A stretch of DNA of 57,756 nucleotides from Treponema sp. (lineage in GTDB: Bacteria; Spirochaetota; Spirochaetia; Treponematales; Treponemataceae). Each line of letters starts with the position of its first letter. The stretch's first letter is position 1. The stretch covers positions 1 to 57,756 of the forward strand of contig JAEDJS010000005.1 in NCBI GenBank assembly GCA_016296205.1, read 5' to 3'. This document shows positions 8,201-16,208 of this stretch, piece after piece. The translations under genes were made by a program, and so were the position numbers. The notes beneath the pieces were generated by a model that ran no database searches, was not told the DNA's origin, and saw nothing but the letters and a program-made list of their open reading frames with translations.

Positions 8201-8395
8201 TGTAAATAATCTCCTTATTGTAATGGGATTTTTCCCTGTTTTTATAAATTATAACATAGTATTTGAGGATTAGTAACAAAAAATTCAATTAATTCTGGTA
8301 ATAAATGAATCTTTATGTTTAAAAAGCAAGAATTTTTTATTAATAGTTGTTATAATATATAAAGTTTAGTTTGAATAAATTTAATGGAACAAATA

Positions 8396-10105
8396 ATGAA
8401 CCAGAAACGATTTGAAATCAGGAATATATTTAATCATCAGGCTTTAATCACTTTTGTTTTTGTGGCTTTAGGTCTTGTGTGGTTATTCTGCTACGTTTTT
8501 TATCCTAATGCACAAAAAAATTCTCTCTGGTCAAATGCTGCACAAAGTTATAATCAATCCTGGTATTATTTTGATGGAGATAAGCAGGTTGAAGTTGAAT
8601 TGCCTGTTAGAAACAGAAAAGATCTTTTGCCGGCTAATCCTGGTGATGACGGATGGGTAAAAATTTACAAAGAATTGAATGGTCAGGAATGTTGTAATTC
8701 AATTATTTATTTTACGTCCTGTCATAGAACTACTGCCAGTGTTTTAACTCCTGATGGCAGAGAGCAGCTGCTTTATTCATTCACCTGTGAAAATTATCCT
8801 AAGTGGTTTAATTATATTGGGCCTATGTGCCATATTTTTGATTTTCCAAAAGATATTCAGGATGGCACTATTCTCTGTATTTCTACAATCTCTGCTCATA
8901 AGAAAAAACAAGGGCAGTTTTCTGAAGTACGAATTGGAAAACGGTCTGCTCTCATAAAATTTCTTATAAACAAAAACCCTTTAATCTCCTTTAGCGCAAT
9001 TATAATTTTTGCTCTGGCTGTTCTGCTTTTGGGGTCAAGTGCTGTTTTAAGGAAAGTATTAAAAAAAGATTATACTCTGCGTTCTCTGGGATGTTTCTCG
9101 TTGTTAATCGGATGCTGGTTTATAGAACAAAGTTATCTTGCTCAACTTATTATAACGAATCAATTTGTTCACTGGCTTTTAAGGGGACAGTTTTATGTTT
9201 CTATTCCAATTACAATGTTCTACTTTCTGGAAGAACTTAGTGGTGATAAAGCCAATAAAAGCATGAGCGTAATGATTATAATTGATGTAATTATTATTGC
9301 AGTTTCTATTATTGGTCTCTTCTGTGGTATCTGTTTTGAAAGCTTTTATATTTTAACAGACATTTTTCTTCTTGTTATGTGCGTTTATATTCCTCTGTAT
9401 TTAAAACTTTTTAGTCATAATGGGTCTATGGAAAAATATTTTCCGTCTTTAATTATTCTGGAAGCAGGTTTTGCCCTTGATATGTTTTATTATTATGTCT
9501 GCAATTCAGAAATAATTGGTTACAGTGCATTGGGATTTATGGGATTTTTTATTACTCTTGGGTTTATTGTCTATTCATCTTCCATTAATAAAATCCATGA
9601 TTTAACAGAGCTTGATACTTTGCAGCGTCTTGCTTATGTTGATTATTCAACTAATGTAAAAAACAGAACGGCCTTTTATAATTTTGTAGAAAAGTTCAAT
9701 GGTCCGGAAGAAGAATACTGTCTGATAATTTTTGACCTGAACGATCTTAAAAAAATCAACGATTCACTGGGACATCTTTACGGCGATAAAGTTATCAAAT
9801 CCTTTAGTCAGTGTGCTGTAAAATCTTTTGTAAAGGGTGATATTTACCGAGTTGGCGGTGATGAATTTATAGCAGTTTTAAAGAACACCAATGATACAAA
9901 AGTCCACGATATGATTCAGAAATTTGAAAAGCTTGTTCGGGAGCAGACCGATGTTCAGTATAAATACAATGTTGCTTATGGATATCAGTTTTTTACTCCA
10001 AAAAACGGCAATGATTTTTATAATGCCCAAAAGTCGGCAGACCAGAAAATGTATGTCCGTAAATCAGAAATGAAGCAGAACAAAAATTATATGCAAAACG
10101 GTTAA
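8396..10105 (+). CDS. Membrane diguanylate cyclase with periplasmic sensor
   Basis: The product (569 residues from this start) should make c-di-GMP from two GTP. It has one N-terminal TM (about 15-35), an extracytoplasmic domain of about 150 residues, a multi-TM block (about 190-395) resembling 7TM sensor modules, and a C-terminal GGDEF domain with an intact RVGGDEF active-site motif. The product-inhibition RxxD site expected just upstream is not conserved. I prefer the ATG at 8396, which has GGAA at good spacing, over the in-frame ATG at 8384, which has none. A TATAAT lies at 8351-8356. It is a paralogue of the next gene. Confidence 0.85.
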   Translation: MNQKRFEIRNIFNHQALITFVFVALGLVWLFCYVFYPNAQKNSLWSNAAQSYNQSWYYFDGDKQVEVELPVRNRKDLLPANPGDDGWVKIYKELNGQECCNSIIYFTSCHRTTASVLTPDGREQLLYSFTCENYPKWFNYIGPMCHIFDFPKDIQDGTILCISTISAHKKKQGQFSEVRIGKRSALIKFLINKNPLISFSAIIIFALAVLLLGSSAVLRKVLKKDYTLRSLGCFSLLIGCWFIEQSYLAQLIITNQFVHWLLRGQFYVSIPITMFYFLEELSGDKANKSMSVMIIIDVIIIAVSIIGLFCGICFESFYILTDIFLLVMCVYIPLYLKLFSHNGSMEKYFPSLIILEAGFALDMFYYYVCNSEIIGYSALGFMGFFITLGFIVYSSSINKIHDLTELDTLQRLAYVDYSTNVKNRTAFYNFVEKFNGPEEEYCLIIFDLNDLKKINDSLGHLYGDKVIKSFSQCAVKSFVKGDIYRVGGDEFIAVLKNTNDTKVHDMIQKFEKLVREQTDVQYKYNVAYGYQFFTPKNGNDFYNAQKSADQKMYVRKSEMKQNKNYMQNG

Positions 10106-10129
10106 TTACAGATAATTAAAAAATTTTGT

Positions 10130-10158
10130 TTGAATTTGATTTCTTTTGGCGTTATAAT
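10130..10158 (+). promoter_or_regulatory. Promoter of the second diguanylate cyclase
   Basis: TTGAAT (10130-10135), a 17-bp spacer and TATAAT (10153-10158) lie 17 bp before the ATG, giving a leader of about 10 nt with an AAGG ribosome binding site. The second cyclase can therefore be expressed separately from the first. Confidence 0.6.
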
Positions 10159-10175
10159 TTATTAATAAGGTTGTT

Positions 10176-11891
10176 ATGAAGAAAATTGAATTCAAAATTG
10201 ACACAGTCAAATTCACGTTTGTTTTTGTTGTTTTATTTGCTTTAATTGCAGTTTCATTTTTTATAGCTTCACTTTTTCTGCACTCAAGATTTAATAATCT
10301 TATGGGGAAAAATGAAAACCCTCTTGCCCAGGAATTTAATTATGGCTGGTGGTACAATTACAACCAGGAAAAAATCCCCCTGGAATTAACGGAACAAATT
10401 CCTGTAGAAAATATAAATGATAATTCACTTCAGATTTTCCATGTTCTTGATAAATCAATGCTGGGAAAAACTATCGGATTCATGGGCAAGAAAGCAAAGG
10501 TTTATGTTTATGCAGATCAGGAGCTTATTTATTCCTGGAAAAATGAAGGCATGCCCAAAAATCTTAAAACTTACGGCTGGCTTTGTCATCTTGTGGATAT
10601 TCCTTATGACACAAAAGGTCAGATACTTTCTATAAAATTTGATTTTGATGTTCCTGTTGATTCAAAAATCAATCCTCTGGATAATCATTTTATAGTTGGA
10701 AAGGTGCTTCTGGGAAAACGGTCGGAAGTTGTTTATACAATTGCCAAACAAGGTTTTATTTTTACTCTGTTCTGTATAATTGTTGGACTTATGGGGCTTG
10801 TTCTTCTGATTATTTTTCTTATTTTTAGAAAGATGTTTTCCGAAGACCGTTCAATTCTTATGCTGTCGCTTTTAAGTTTTGTAATTGCAGTGTGGCAGTT
10901 TGAAAACTCCTGGGTTTCATTTGTGTATATATCCAATCCTCTTTATCACTGGGCAGCAGATTATTTGAGTTTTTTAATAAGCCCTTTGATTCTGGCAGTA
11001 TTTGTGCAGGAACTTCTGGACAAACAGCAAAACAGGAATTTTAAGATTGCATTCTGTTTGATTTCTTTTGTTATTTCTGTGATTCTTATTTTGCAGCTTC
11101 TAGGAATTTTTGCCATTACAGAATTTGTTTTTGTAGTCGATATTCTTTTGCTGGTTTCAAGCCTTATGCTGCTGGTGATATCATTTGTAGAGGCTTTTAA
11201 ACGTTCAGAAAGAGACAGACTTTTCTTGCCGGCAGTAATTGCTTTGTTTGCCGCTTTTTCTTCTCATGTGGTTTATTATCTTTTTACCGGGAAAAGTTCA
11301 ATTTATTTCTATGTCTTTATGCTTTTCCCAATGTATATTTATGTAATTCTAAATGTTTACCGGCTTTCAAGTCATAAATTTAAGGCCGCTGATGAACGTT
11401 CGTTTTATAAGTCAATTGCATTTAAAGATCTGGCAAGTGGAGTTTACAGTCGTTCCGCATATTATCATTATATTGATAATTTTGTTCAGAATAAAAAATA
11501 TCTGCTGTTCATGATTGATATGAACAATCTTAAAATTATTAATGACGAAAAAGGCCATCATATTGGGGATGATGTAATCAGGTTTATTGCGGAAAGTGCA
11601 AAGCAGGCTTTTAGAAATCTTGGTAATGTTTACAGAATTGGGGGTGATGAATTTGTTGTTATTTGCTGCGATCCTAATGATCAGGAATTAACAGATGCAG
11701 TGTTCTATTTTGATTCTCTTCTCAAAAATTGCAAGGAATTTGATTTTCCTGTTAGTGCATCTTATGGTTCATGTGGATTTACTGCAACATGCAAAGATGA
11801 TTTTTACGAAGCTCAGAAACAGGCTGACCAGACCATGTATAATATGAAGAGAAAATATCATATGCAGAATGACAGACGCCGCACAGACTGA
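10176..11891 (+). CDS. Membrane diguanylate cyclase with periplasmic sensor, second copy
   Basis: The 571-residue protein has the same plan as its neighbour: N-terminal TM (about 12-35), an extracytoplasmic region opening with a W-W/Y-rich segment (YGWWYNYNQEK), a multi-TM block from about 190 to 400, and a C-terminal GGDEF domain with intact YRIGGDEF. The inhibitory RxxD site is also missing here. The two proteins share layout and local motifs (LGKRS at the end of the sensor, a conserved W and FE pair in the TM block) but have diverged in the sensor, pointing to an old tandem duplication with different signals. The ligand is unknown. Confidence 0.85.
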   Translation: MKKIEFKIDTVKFTFVFVVLFALIAVSFFIASLFLHSRFNNLMGKNENPLAQEFNYGWWYNYNQEKIPLELTEQIPVENINDNSLQIFHVLDKSMLGKTIGFMGKKAKVYVYADQELIYSWKNEGMPKNLKTYGWLCHLVDIPYDTKGQILSIKFDFDVPVDSKINPLDNHFIVGKVLLGKRSEVVYTIAKQGFIFTLFCIIVGLMGLVLLIIFLIFRKMFSEDRSILMLSLLSFVIAVWQFENSWVSFVYISNPLYHWAADYLSFLISPLILAVFVQELLDKQQNRNFKIAFCLISFVISVILILQLLGIFAITEFVFVVDILLLVSSLMLLVISFVEAFKRSERDRLFLPAVIALFAAFSSHVVYYLFTGKSSIYFYVFMLFPMYIYVILNVYRLSSHKFKAADERSFYKSIAFKDLASGVYSRSAYYHYIDNFVQNKKYLLFMIDMNNLKIINDEKGHHIGDDVIRFIAESAKQAFRNLGNVYRIGGDEFVVICCDPNDQELTDAVFYFDSLLKNCKEFDFPVSASYGSCGFTATCKDDFYEAQKQADQTMYNMKRKYHMQNDRRRTD

Positions 11892-12017
11892 TTCCTGTTA
11901 AAAAATCAATTCTGTTTTTATGGACTTTTTGCCTTAAAATCGTTATATTATAGTAGTTATTATTTAGTTCCATGAGTAGATTTATTTAGGAACTTTTGAT
12001 TTTAAGTGGAGGAATAA

Positions 12018-12617
12018 ATGAACAGATTTTTTTGTGAAGAAGAAGCAGAAGAACAGAAACCACAGGAAAAGCCAACAGATCCATTGGCAGAAAAATTTTT
12101 AAAAACTCGTCAGGTTTTAATGAGTGGTGAAGTAAGTGAAGAACTTGCTGATAAAATTGTAAAACAGCTTCTTATTCTTGAAGCAGATAATTCTGATCCA
12201 ATTTATCTTTACATCGACAGCCCTGGTGGTGATGTTGATGCAGGATTTGCTATTTTTGATACAATCCGTTTTATTGATGCACCAGTTTACTGCATTGGTA
12301 TGGGACTTGTTGCCAGTGCCGCAGCCCTTATTTTGCTTGCTGCACCAAAAGAAAGAAGACTTGGTTTCCCAAACAGCCATTATCTTATTCATCAGCCTTC
12401 TAGTGGAATGAAGGGTGTTGCTACAGATATTGAAATCCATGCTGCAGAAATTGCAAAAACAAAAAATAGAATTAACGAAATTATTGCTCAGGAAACTGGT
12501 AATAAAGTTGAGCAGGTTGCAGCAGATACAGACCGTGATTACTGGCTTAATGCACAGGAAGCCGTAAAATATGGTCTGGTAAGCAAAGTAATAACAAAGC
12601 GCGCTGATTTAAAATAG
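12018..12617 (+). CDS. clpP: ATP-dependent Clp protease proteolytic subunit
   Basis: ClpP forms the tetradecameric serine protease barrel fed by ClpA, ClpC or ClpX ATPases. The 199 residues show the catalytic triad context: Ser100 in GLVASAAA, His125 in LIHQP, and the Asp in TDRDYW near residue 174. The N-terminus carries an acidic Glu-rich extension of roughly 15 residues relative to many ClpPs. A GTGGAGGA ribosome binding site fixes the start. A weak promoter (TGGACT, 17 bp, TATATT at 11944-11949) lies upstream. No Clp ATPase gene is adjacent; the next gene follows after 14 bp. Confidence 0.93.
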   Translation: MNRFFCEEEAEEQKPQEKPTDPLAEKFLKTRQVLMSGEVSEELADKIVKQLLILEADNSDPIYLYIDSPGGDVDAGFAIFDTIRFIDAPVYCIGMGLVASAAALILLAAPKERRLGFPNSHYLIHQPSSGMKGVATDIEIHAAEIAKTKNRINEIIAQETGNKVEQVAADTDRDYWLNAQEAVKYGLVSKVITKRADLK

Positions 12618-12631
12618 TTTGGAAGGCAGAT

Positions 12632-13060
12632 ATGACTTTTCAGTTAACCGACAAGCTAACAGAAGAAATTTTATTTTCAATGGAAGACCAGGATTCTAAA
12701 TTTATCCTGGATGCTTCTGCTGGCGTTGTAATTGCTGCAGATGATTATGCAGAACTGGAAGGTCTTGAAGTAGATGAAGAACTTTTTTACAGTCTGCCAA
12801 AATGGACCAGCCAGGACGGTTATGCCGTTCTGGAAGAATTCATCGCGCAACTAAAGGCCGTTGATGCTCGCAAAGATTTGCAGAGGGTAATGGCCAGTGG
12901 TAGGGGGGTGTTCAGAAATTACAAGGATGCATTAAAAAAATACCCGGAAGTTGAACCTAAATTTTTTGCTTTCAAGGAAAATAAAATGAAGGCCAGGTTA
13001 ACTGAATGGTACAACAGTCTTATTAAAAAATGGGAAAGTCCACAATGTGACTTGTTATAA
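12632..13060 (+). CDS. UPF0158 family protein
   Basis: A 142-residue cytoplasmic protein matching the UPF0158 pattern (PF03682, recalled): an N-terminal stretch with LDASAGVVI, a central segment, and the FRNYKDALKKYPEVEPKFFAFK region ending in a Trp-rich tail. The family has no established function. A GGAAGG ribosome binding site supports the start. It lies 14 bp after clpP and is probably co-transcribed, which may hint at a link to protein quality control, but that is only context. An AT-rich gap of about 105 bp separates it from the next gene. Confidence 0.75.
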   Translation: MTFQLTDKLTEEILFSMEDQDSKFILDASAGVVIAADDYAELEGLEVDEELFYSLPKWTSQDGYAVLEEFIAQLKAVDARKDLQRVMASGRGVFRNYKDALKKYPEVEPKFFAFKENKMKARLTEWYNSLIKKWESPQCDLL

Positions 13061-13166
13061 TTTTATTGACTTTATTTTAGTCATTTAACTTTTTTGCAGC
13101 CCAGAATCTTTAGACTGATTTTTTATTTTTTTATTATTTATTTATTTTTTATCAGGAGCTTTTTTT

Positions 13167-13982
13167 ATGTCTTACAACAATAACAAAACAAAAATTAACG
13201 AAGAACAGATTGCTTCTTATCTGGCAGATATTTTAAAGAAGGTAGAAAGTGATAACGATCCAGAAACACTTAACCAGCTTAAAAAAATCTTTAAGAAAAA
13301 TATTCCACTTACACGCCGTATGTATGTTGCTGCTTATCTTGTAAAGCAGGCAAACAGCCATTCTTTTGGTCGTTTTAATAAAAATGAACGTTTTAACAAA
13401 ACAGAAAGAATTGATCGTTTTAACAAAAATGAACGTTCAGAAAGAACAGAAAAGACAGAACGTCAGCATATTCAGATTGATGCAGATAAAGCCGCTACAA
13501 TTTTTGTGGGCGTTGGCCGTAACCGCAGAGTATTTGCCCGTGATATCCTTGGTCTTTTGAGCAATGTTGCCGAGCTTGACAGAGAAAAGATTGGAGAAAT
13601 CAAAGTTCTGGCAAATTATTCTTTTGTTACACTCTTTAAAGAAGATGCAGAAAAAGCAATTTCTAAGCTTAATGGTTTTGATTTCCGTGGCAGAAAACTT
13701 GCTGTAGATTATTCAACTGTTAAGAAAGAAGGCGAAAAGGACCCATCAGAAGAATTGCCAAAAGCAGAACCAATTCCTTCTTATGTTTCAAATGAATCAA
13801 CATCGATTACACCTACAAAAACAGAAGAAGAAAAAGTTGCTGCAGAACAGAAAGCATTTGCAGAACGCCAGAGTGCTACTTCTACTTCAACAGAAAGCAC
13901 AGAAGCTCCATATTCAACAACAACTGACGATGGACAGGTTCGCTCTCACTTTGGTTCAGGCGATTCAAACTACCTGGTATAA
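13167..13982 (+). CDS. DbpA-like RNA-binding domain protein
   Basis: The 271-residue protein has three parts. Residues 1-70 are helical. Residues about 70-100 form a low-complexity block built from RFNKNER/RFNKTER-type units. Residues about 112-190 match the RRM-like C-terminal RNA-binding domain of DbpA/CsdA helicases (PF03880): IFVGVGRNRRVF, KVLANYSFV and the FRGRKLAVDYS end. The C-terminal tail is acidic and Ser/Thr-rich. No helicase core is present, so it is a stand-alone RNA binder, perhaps acting in rRNA or ribosome work or with a helicase encoded elsewhere. An AGGAGC ribosome binding site supports the start. Confidence 0.75.
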   Translation: MSYNNNKTKINEEQIASYLADILKKVESDNDPETLNQLKKIFKKNIPLTRRMYVAAYLVKQANSHSFGRFNKNERFNKTERIDRFNKNERSERTEKTERQHIQIDADKAATIFVGVGRNRRVFARDILGLLSNVAELDREKIGEIKVLANYSFVTLFKEDAEKAISKLNGFDFRGRKLAVDYSTVKKEGEKDPSEELPKAEPIPSYVSNESTSITPTKTEEEKVAAEQKAFAERQSATSTSTESTEAPYSTTTDDGQVRSHFGSGDSNYLV

Positions 13983-13997
13983 TTCAAGGTTTGTTAA

Positions 13998-14699
13998 TTG
14001 AATATTTCAAAAATTGTTCTGGGGCCTGTAGGTACTAACACGCTTATTGTGCCCCTTAATAACAAATATTCCTTTATTGTTGATCCCGCTAATTTTGACG
14101 AATCCTCCCACAGAGAATTGCAGAGTGTTTTGGATTATTTAAAAACTACGCCCATTGCAATTGTTTTAACTCACGGACATTTTGATCATGTTAGCGGTAT
14201 TTCTTTTCTTCACCAGAAATTTAATATTCCAGTTTTTATTAGTAAAGAAGACAGCATTTTTATTGGGCCTTCTAGTGAATTGTTCCAGCTTAAACTTTTG
14301 GAAAGCTGTTTTTTTGAATCTTTTTTGCCAAAGGTAAGCAATCTTCCCCAGGCTTCTGGTTTTTTAAAAGATGGCACTTCTTTAAAAGATTGCTGGAAAG
14401 TGCAAAATATTTTTCCAGGTTCTACTAATAAAGAATTAATTGATGCTGTTAATAATCTTGCAGACTGGAAAATAATTGCAACTCCCGGACATTCCAGGGG
14501 GAGTGTCTGCCTTTACAATGAGATAGAAAAACAATTAATTTGCGGTGATACTTTATTTGATGGAGGCTGGGGAAGAACAGATTTGTATTCTGGCAGTGAA
14601 TCAGAGATAATTGAATCTCTTAAAAATCTTAAAAATAAATTTGGCGGAAAAAATTACTGCTTGTGGAGTGGCCACGGTTTCTGCGGGTTTTCCATTTAG
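13998..14699 (+). CDS. MBL-fold metallo-hydrolase
   Basis: A 233-residue cytoplasmic protein of the glyoxalase II-like metallo-beta-lactamase superfamily. The zinc ligands are visible: HGHFDH near residue 54, His in TPGHSRGS, Asp in CGDTLFDGGWGRTD, and His in SGHGF at the C-terminus. The start is TTG at 13998, with AAGG at the right spacing. It follows the RNA-binding gene by 15 bp and ends 1 bp from the convergent phosphoesterase. Substrate is not determinable; small members act on thioesters such as S-lactoylglutathione. Confidence 0.85.
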   Translation: MNISKIVLGPVGTNTLIVPLNNKYSFIVDPANFDESSHRELQSVLDYLKTTPIAIVLTHGHFDHVSGISFLHQKFNIPVFISKEDSIFIGPSSELFQLKLLESCFFESFLPKVSNLPQASGFLKDGTSLKDCWKVQNIFPGSTNKELIDAVNNLADWKIIATPGHSRGSVCLYNEIEKQLICGDTLFDGGWGRTDLYSGSESEIIESLKNLKNKFGGKNYCLWSGHGFCGFSI

Positions 14700-15404
14700 T
14701 TAAAGAAAACAGCTTTCTGGCTGGAAAATAGAAAAGTTTCCCTCATCATCAATTTTTGAACAATCAAAAAATGTAGGCATGAAATTGTTTATATTTTTGT
14801 AAAGTGTTATTTCTGCAAAGGATGGATTCTGTCCGTTTCTTGGAAATGTTGTACTCCCTGGGTTAAGAAGAAAAATTTTTTCTTTAAGAATGCTGCACGC
14901 AATATGAGTATGTCCAAAAAAAGCGATTCTACACTTGTTTTTGAGAGCTGCCGTTTCTAGTGATCCAGAACCACCGTTAATTGTATATTTGTGCCCATGG
15001 GTAATAAAAATGTTATGGCCGGCTATTTTGATAATTTGATTTTCTGGAAAATAGAAATCGCAGTAATATGGAAGTGTGGGGTCTTTTTTTTTCTTGATAT
15101 TGTAAAATGGGTAAATATCGTAGTCGTTGTTGCCTCTAACAAATGCACATACAGAAGGAAAATTTTCTTTATTTGCAGAATGTGCGTATAATTCGTGGAC
15201 TTTTGCCAGATCGCCGCCAGTGTCTCCGCATAGAATAAGAGCATCATTTTTTTTGCCCCTTTTAAATATAATTCTCTCCAATAAATCAAAATTTCCGTGG
15301 GTATCAGAGACAATCAGAATTGAAGCCTGATCTTTGTTTGATAATTCAAGAATGGAATTTTGAGAACCAATAAAATTAGATTTATCCTGAGAAAAATTCT
15401 GCAT
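14700..15404 (-). CDS. YfcE/MJ0936-type metallophosphoesterase
   Basis: The 234-residue protein has the full calcineurin-like phosphoesterase motif set: SDTHGN near residue 33, GDTGGD, RGNNDYD, ITHGH and GHTH, binding two metals. Family members hydrolyse phosphodiesters such as cyclic nucleotides or nucleotide products. Here it carries an N-terminal extension of about 25 residues rich in Ser and Asn. Its ATG overlaps the stop of the upstream lipoprotein gene by 1 bp, so translation is probably coupled. The cellular substrate is unknown; a link to cyclic-nucleotide turnover near the CHASE2 cyclase would be speculative. Confidence 0.85.
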   Translation of the reverse strand: MQNFSQDKSNFIGSQNSILELSNKDQASILIVSDTHGNFDLLERIIFKRGKKNDALILCGDTGGDLAKVHELYAHSANKENFPSVCAFVRGNNDYDIYPFYNIKKKKDPTLPYYCDFYFPENQIIKIAGHNIFITHGHKYTINGGSGSLETAALKNKCRIAFFGHTHIACSILKEKIFLLNPGSTTFPRNGQNPSFAEITLYKNINNFMPTFFDCSKIDDEGNFSIFQPESCFL

Positions 15405-16180
15405 TATTCTTTATCGATTACAAAGTGATTTATAGAAGCAATGCCTGTTTCGCTGTCTTTAAAATTGTGAATTTTTACATTTTCCCCAACAATTTTCTGA
15501 ACGTGGTAAGAAAGTTCATTGTCCTGAGGTAATGGCCCTGGCAGTTCGTAAATGTATTTAATGGCATTTGAAACAAGTTCAACGATGTTTTCGTCAAATT
15601 CAATTGAAGATTCTGTTGTTGCTTCCTCTTTTGAAGTTCGTTCATATTCAAGTACAAAATTGCAGGTGCTTTCCATCCCAAGAACATCGTCCTGTGGGAA
15701 AAAAGAAAAAACAGGATAAGGCACTTTAAGTTGATAGGAATCCTGAATTCTGGCCAGTGCAATGTTTGTGCCTTCAGGAGAACCAAGTAAAAGTATTCCT
15801 TTAACTTTTTGATTGTTGATTAATGTGTAAAGGTCGCTGATTCTTGCGGTATTTCCGTGCTTAAAATCTTCAGGATAGTAAAGGGGCAGAAGAAGCCCTC
15901 CATTTTCGTTTACTCCGAATTTCCGTTTTACTGAAGCAAATTTTTCATCAAAATCTTCAAATCCGTAGCCACAGAGAACAGCTATTACACCTTCTGCATT
16001 TGTATAAACTGTTGGGTTTATTAATTCCTGGTCTGTTGATTGTTTTACATCCAGAATCATTGTTCCTTCAAGATTGTAAACTGCTTTTTTGTTCTTTGAA
16101 CAGCTTCCCAAAGAAAGAAGAATTGCTGCAGTGACAGTAATAAAGATTAATCTGCCTGTTGAATGAGAAAAAAGTTTCAT
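15404..16180 (-). CDS. Lipoprotein with periplasmic-binding-like domain
   Basis: From the chosen ATG the product is 258 residues, with a signal peptide and a lipobox at LGSC. The open frame extends 30 codons further upstream, but only this ATG has a strong GGAGGGG ribosome binding site. The mature part alternates strands and helices, with YPEDF, then KVKGILLLGSPEGTNIA, resembling the substrate-binding fold and possibly DUF3798-type treponemal lipoproteins; this match is from memory and weak. The gene lies 28 bp after the Na/Pi symporter gene and overlaps the phosphoesterase start, forming a symporter-lipoprotein-phosphoesterase run. Confidence 0.7.
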   Translation of the reverse strand: MKLFSHSTGRLIFITVTAAILLSLGSCSKNKKAVYNLEGTMILDVKQSTDQELINPTVYTNAEGVIAVLCGYGFEDFDEKFASVKRKFGVNENGGLLLPLYYPEDFKHGNTARISDLYTLINNQKVKGILLLGSPEGTNIALARIQDSYQLKVPYPVFSFFPQDDVLGMESTCNFVLEYERTSKEEATTESSIEFDENIVELVSNAIKYIYELPGPLPQDNELSYHVQKIVGENVKIHNFKDSETGIASINHFVIDKE

Positions 16181-16208
16181 TTCCCCTCCCGTGGATTTTG
16201 CAAAAAAA

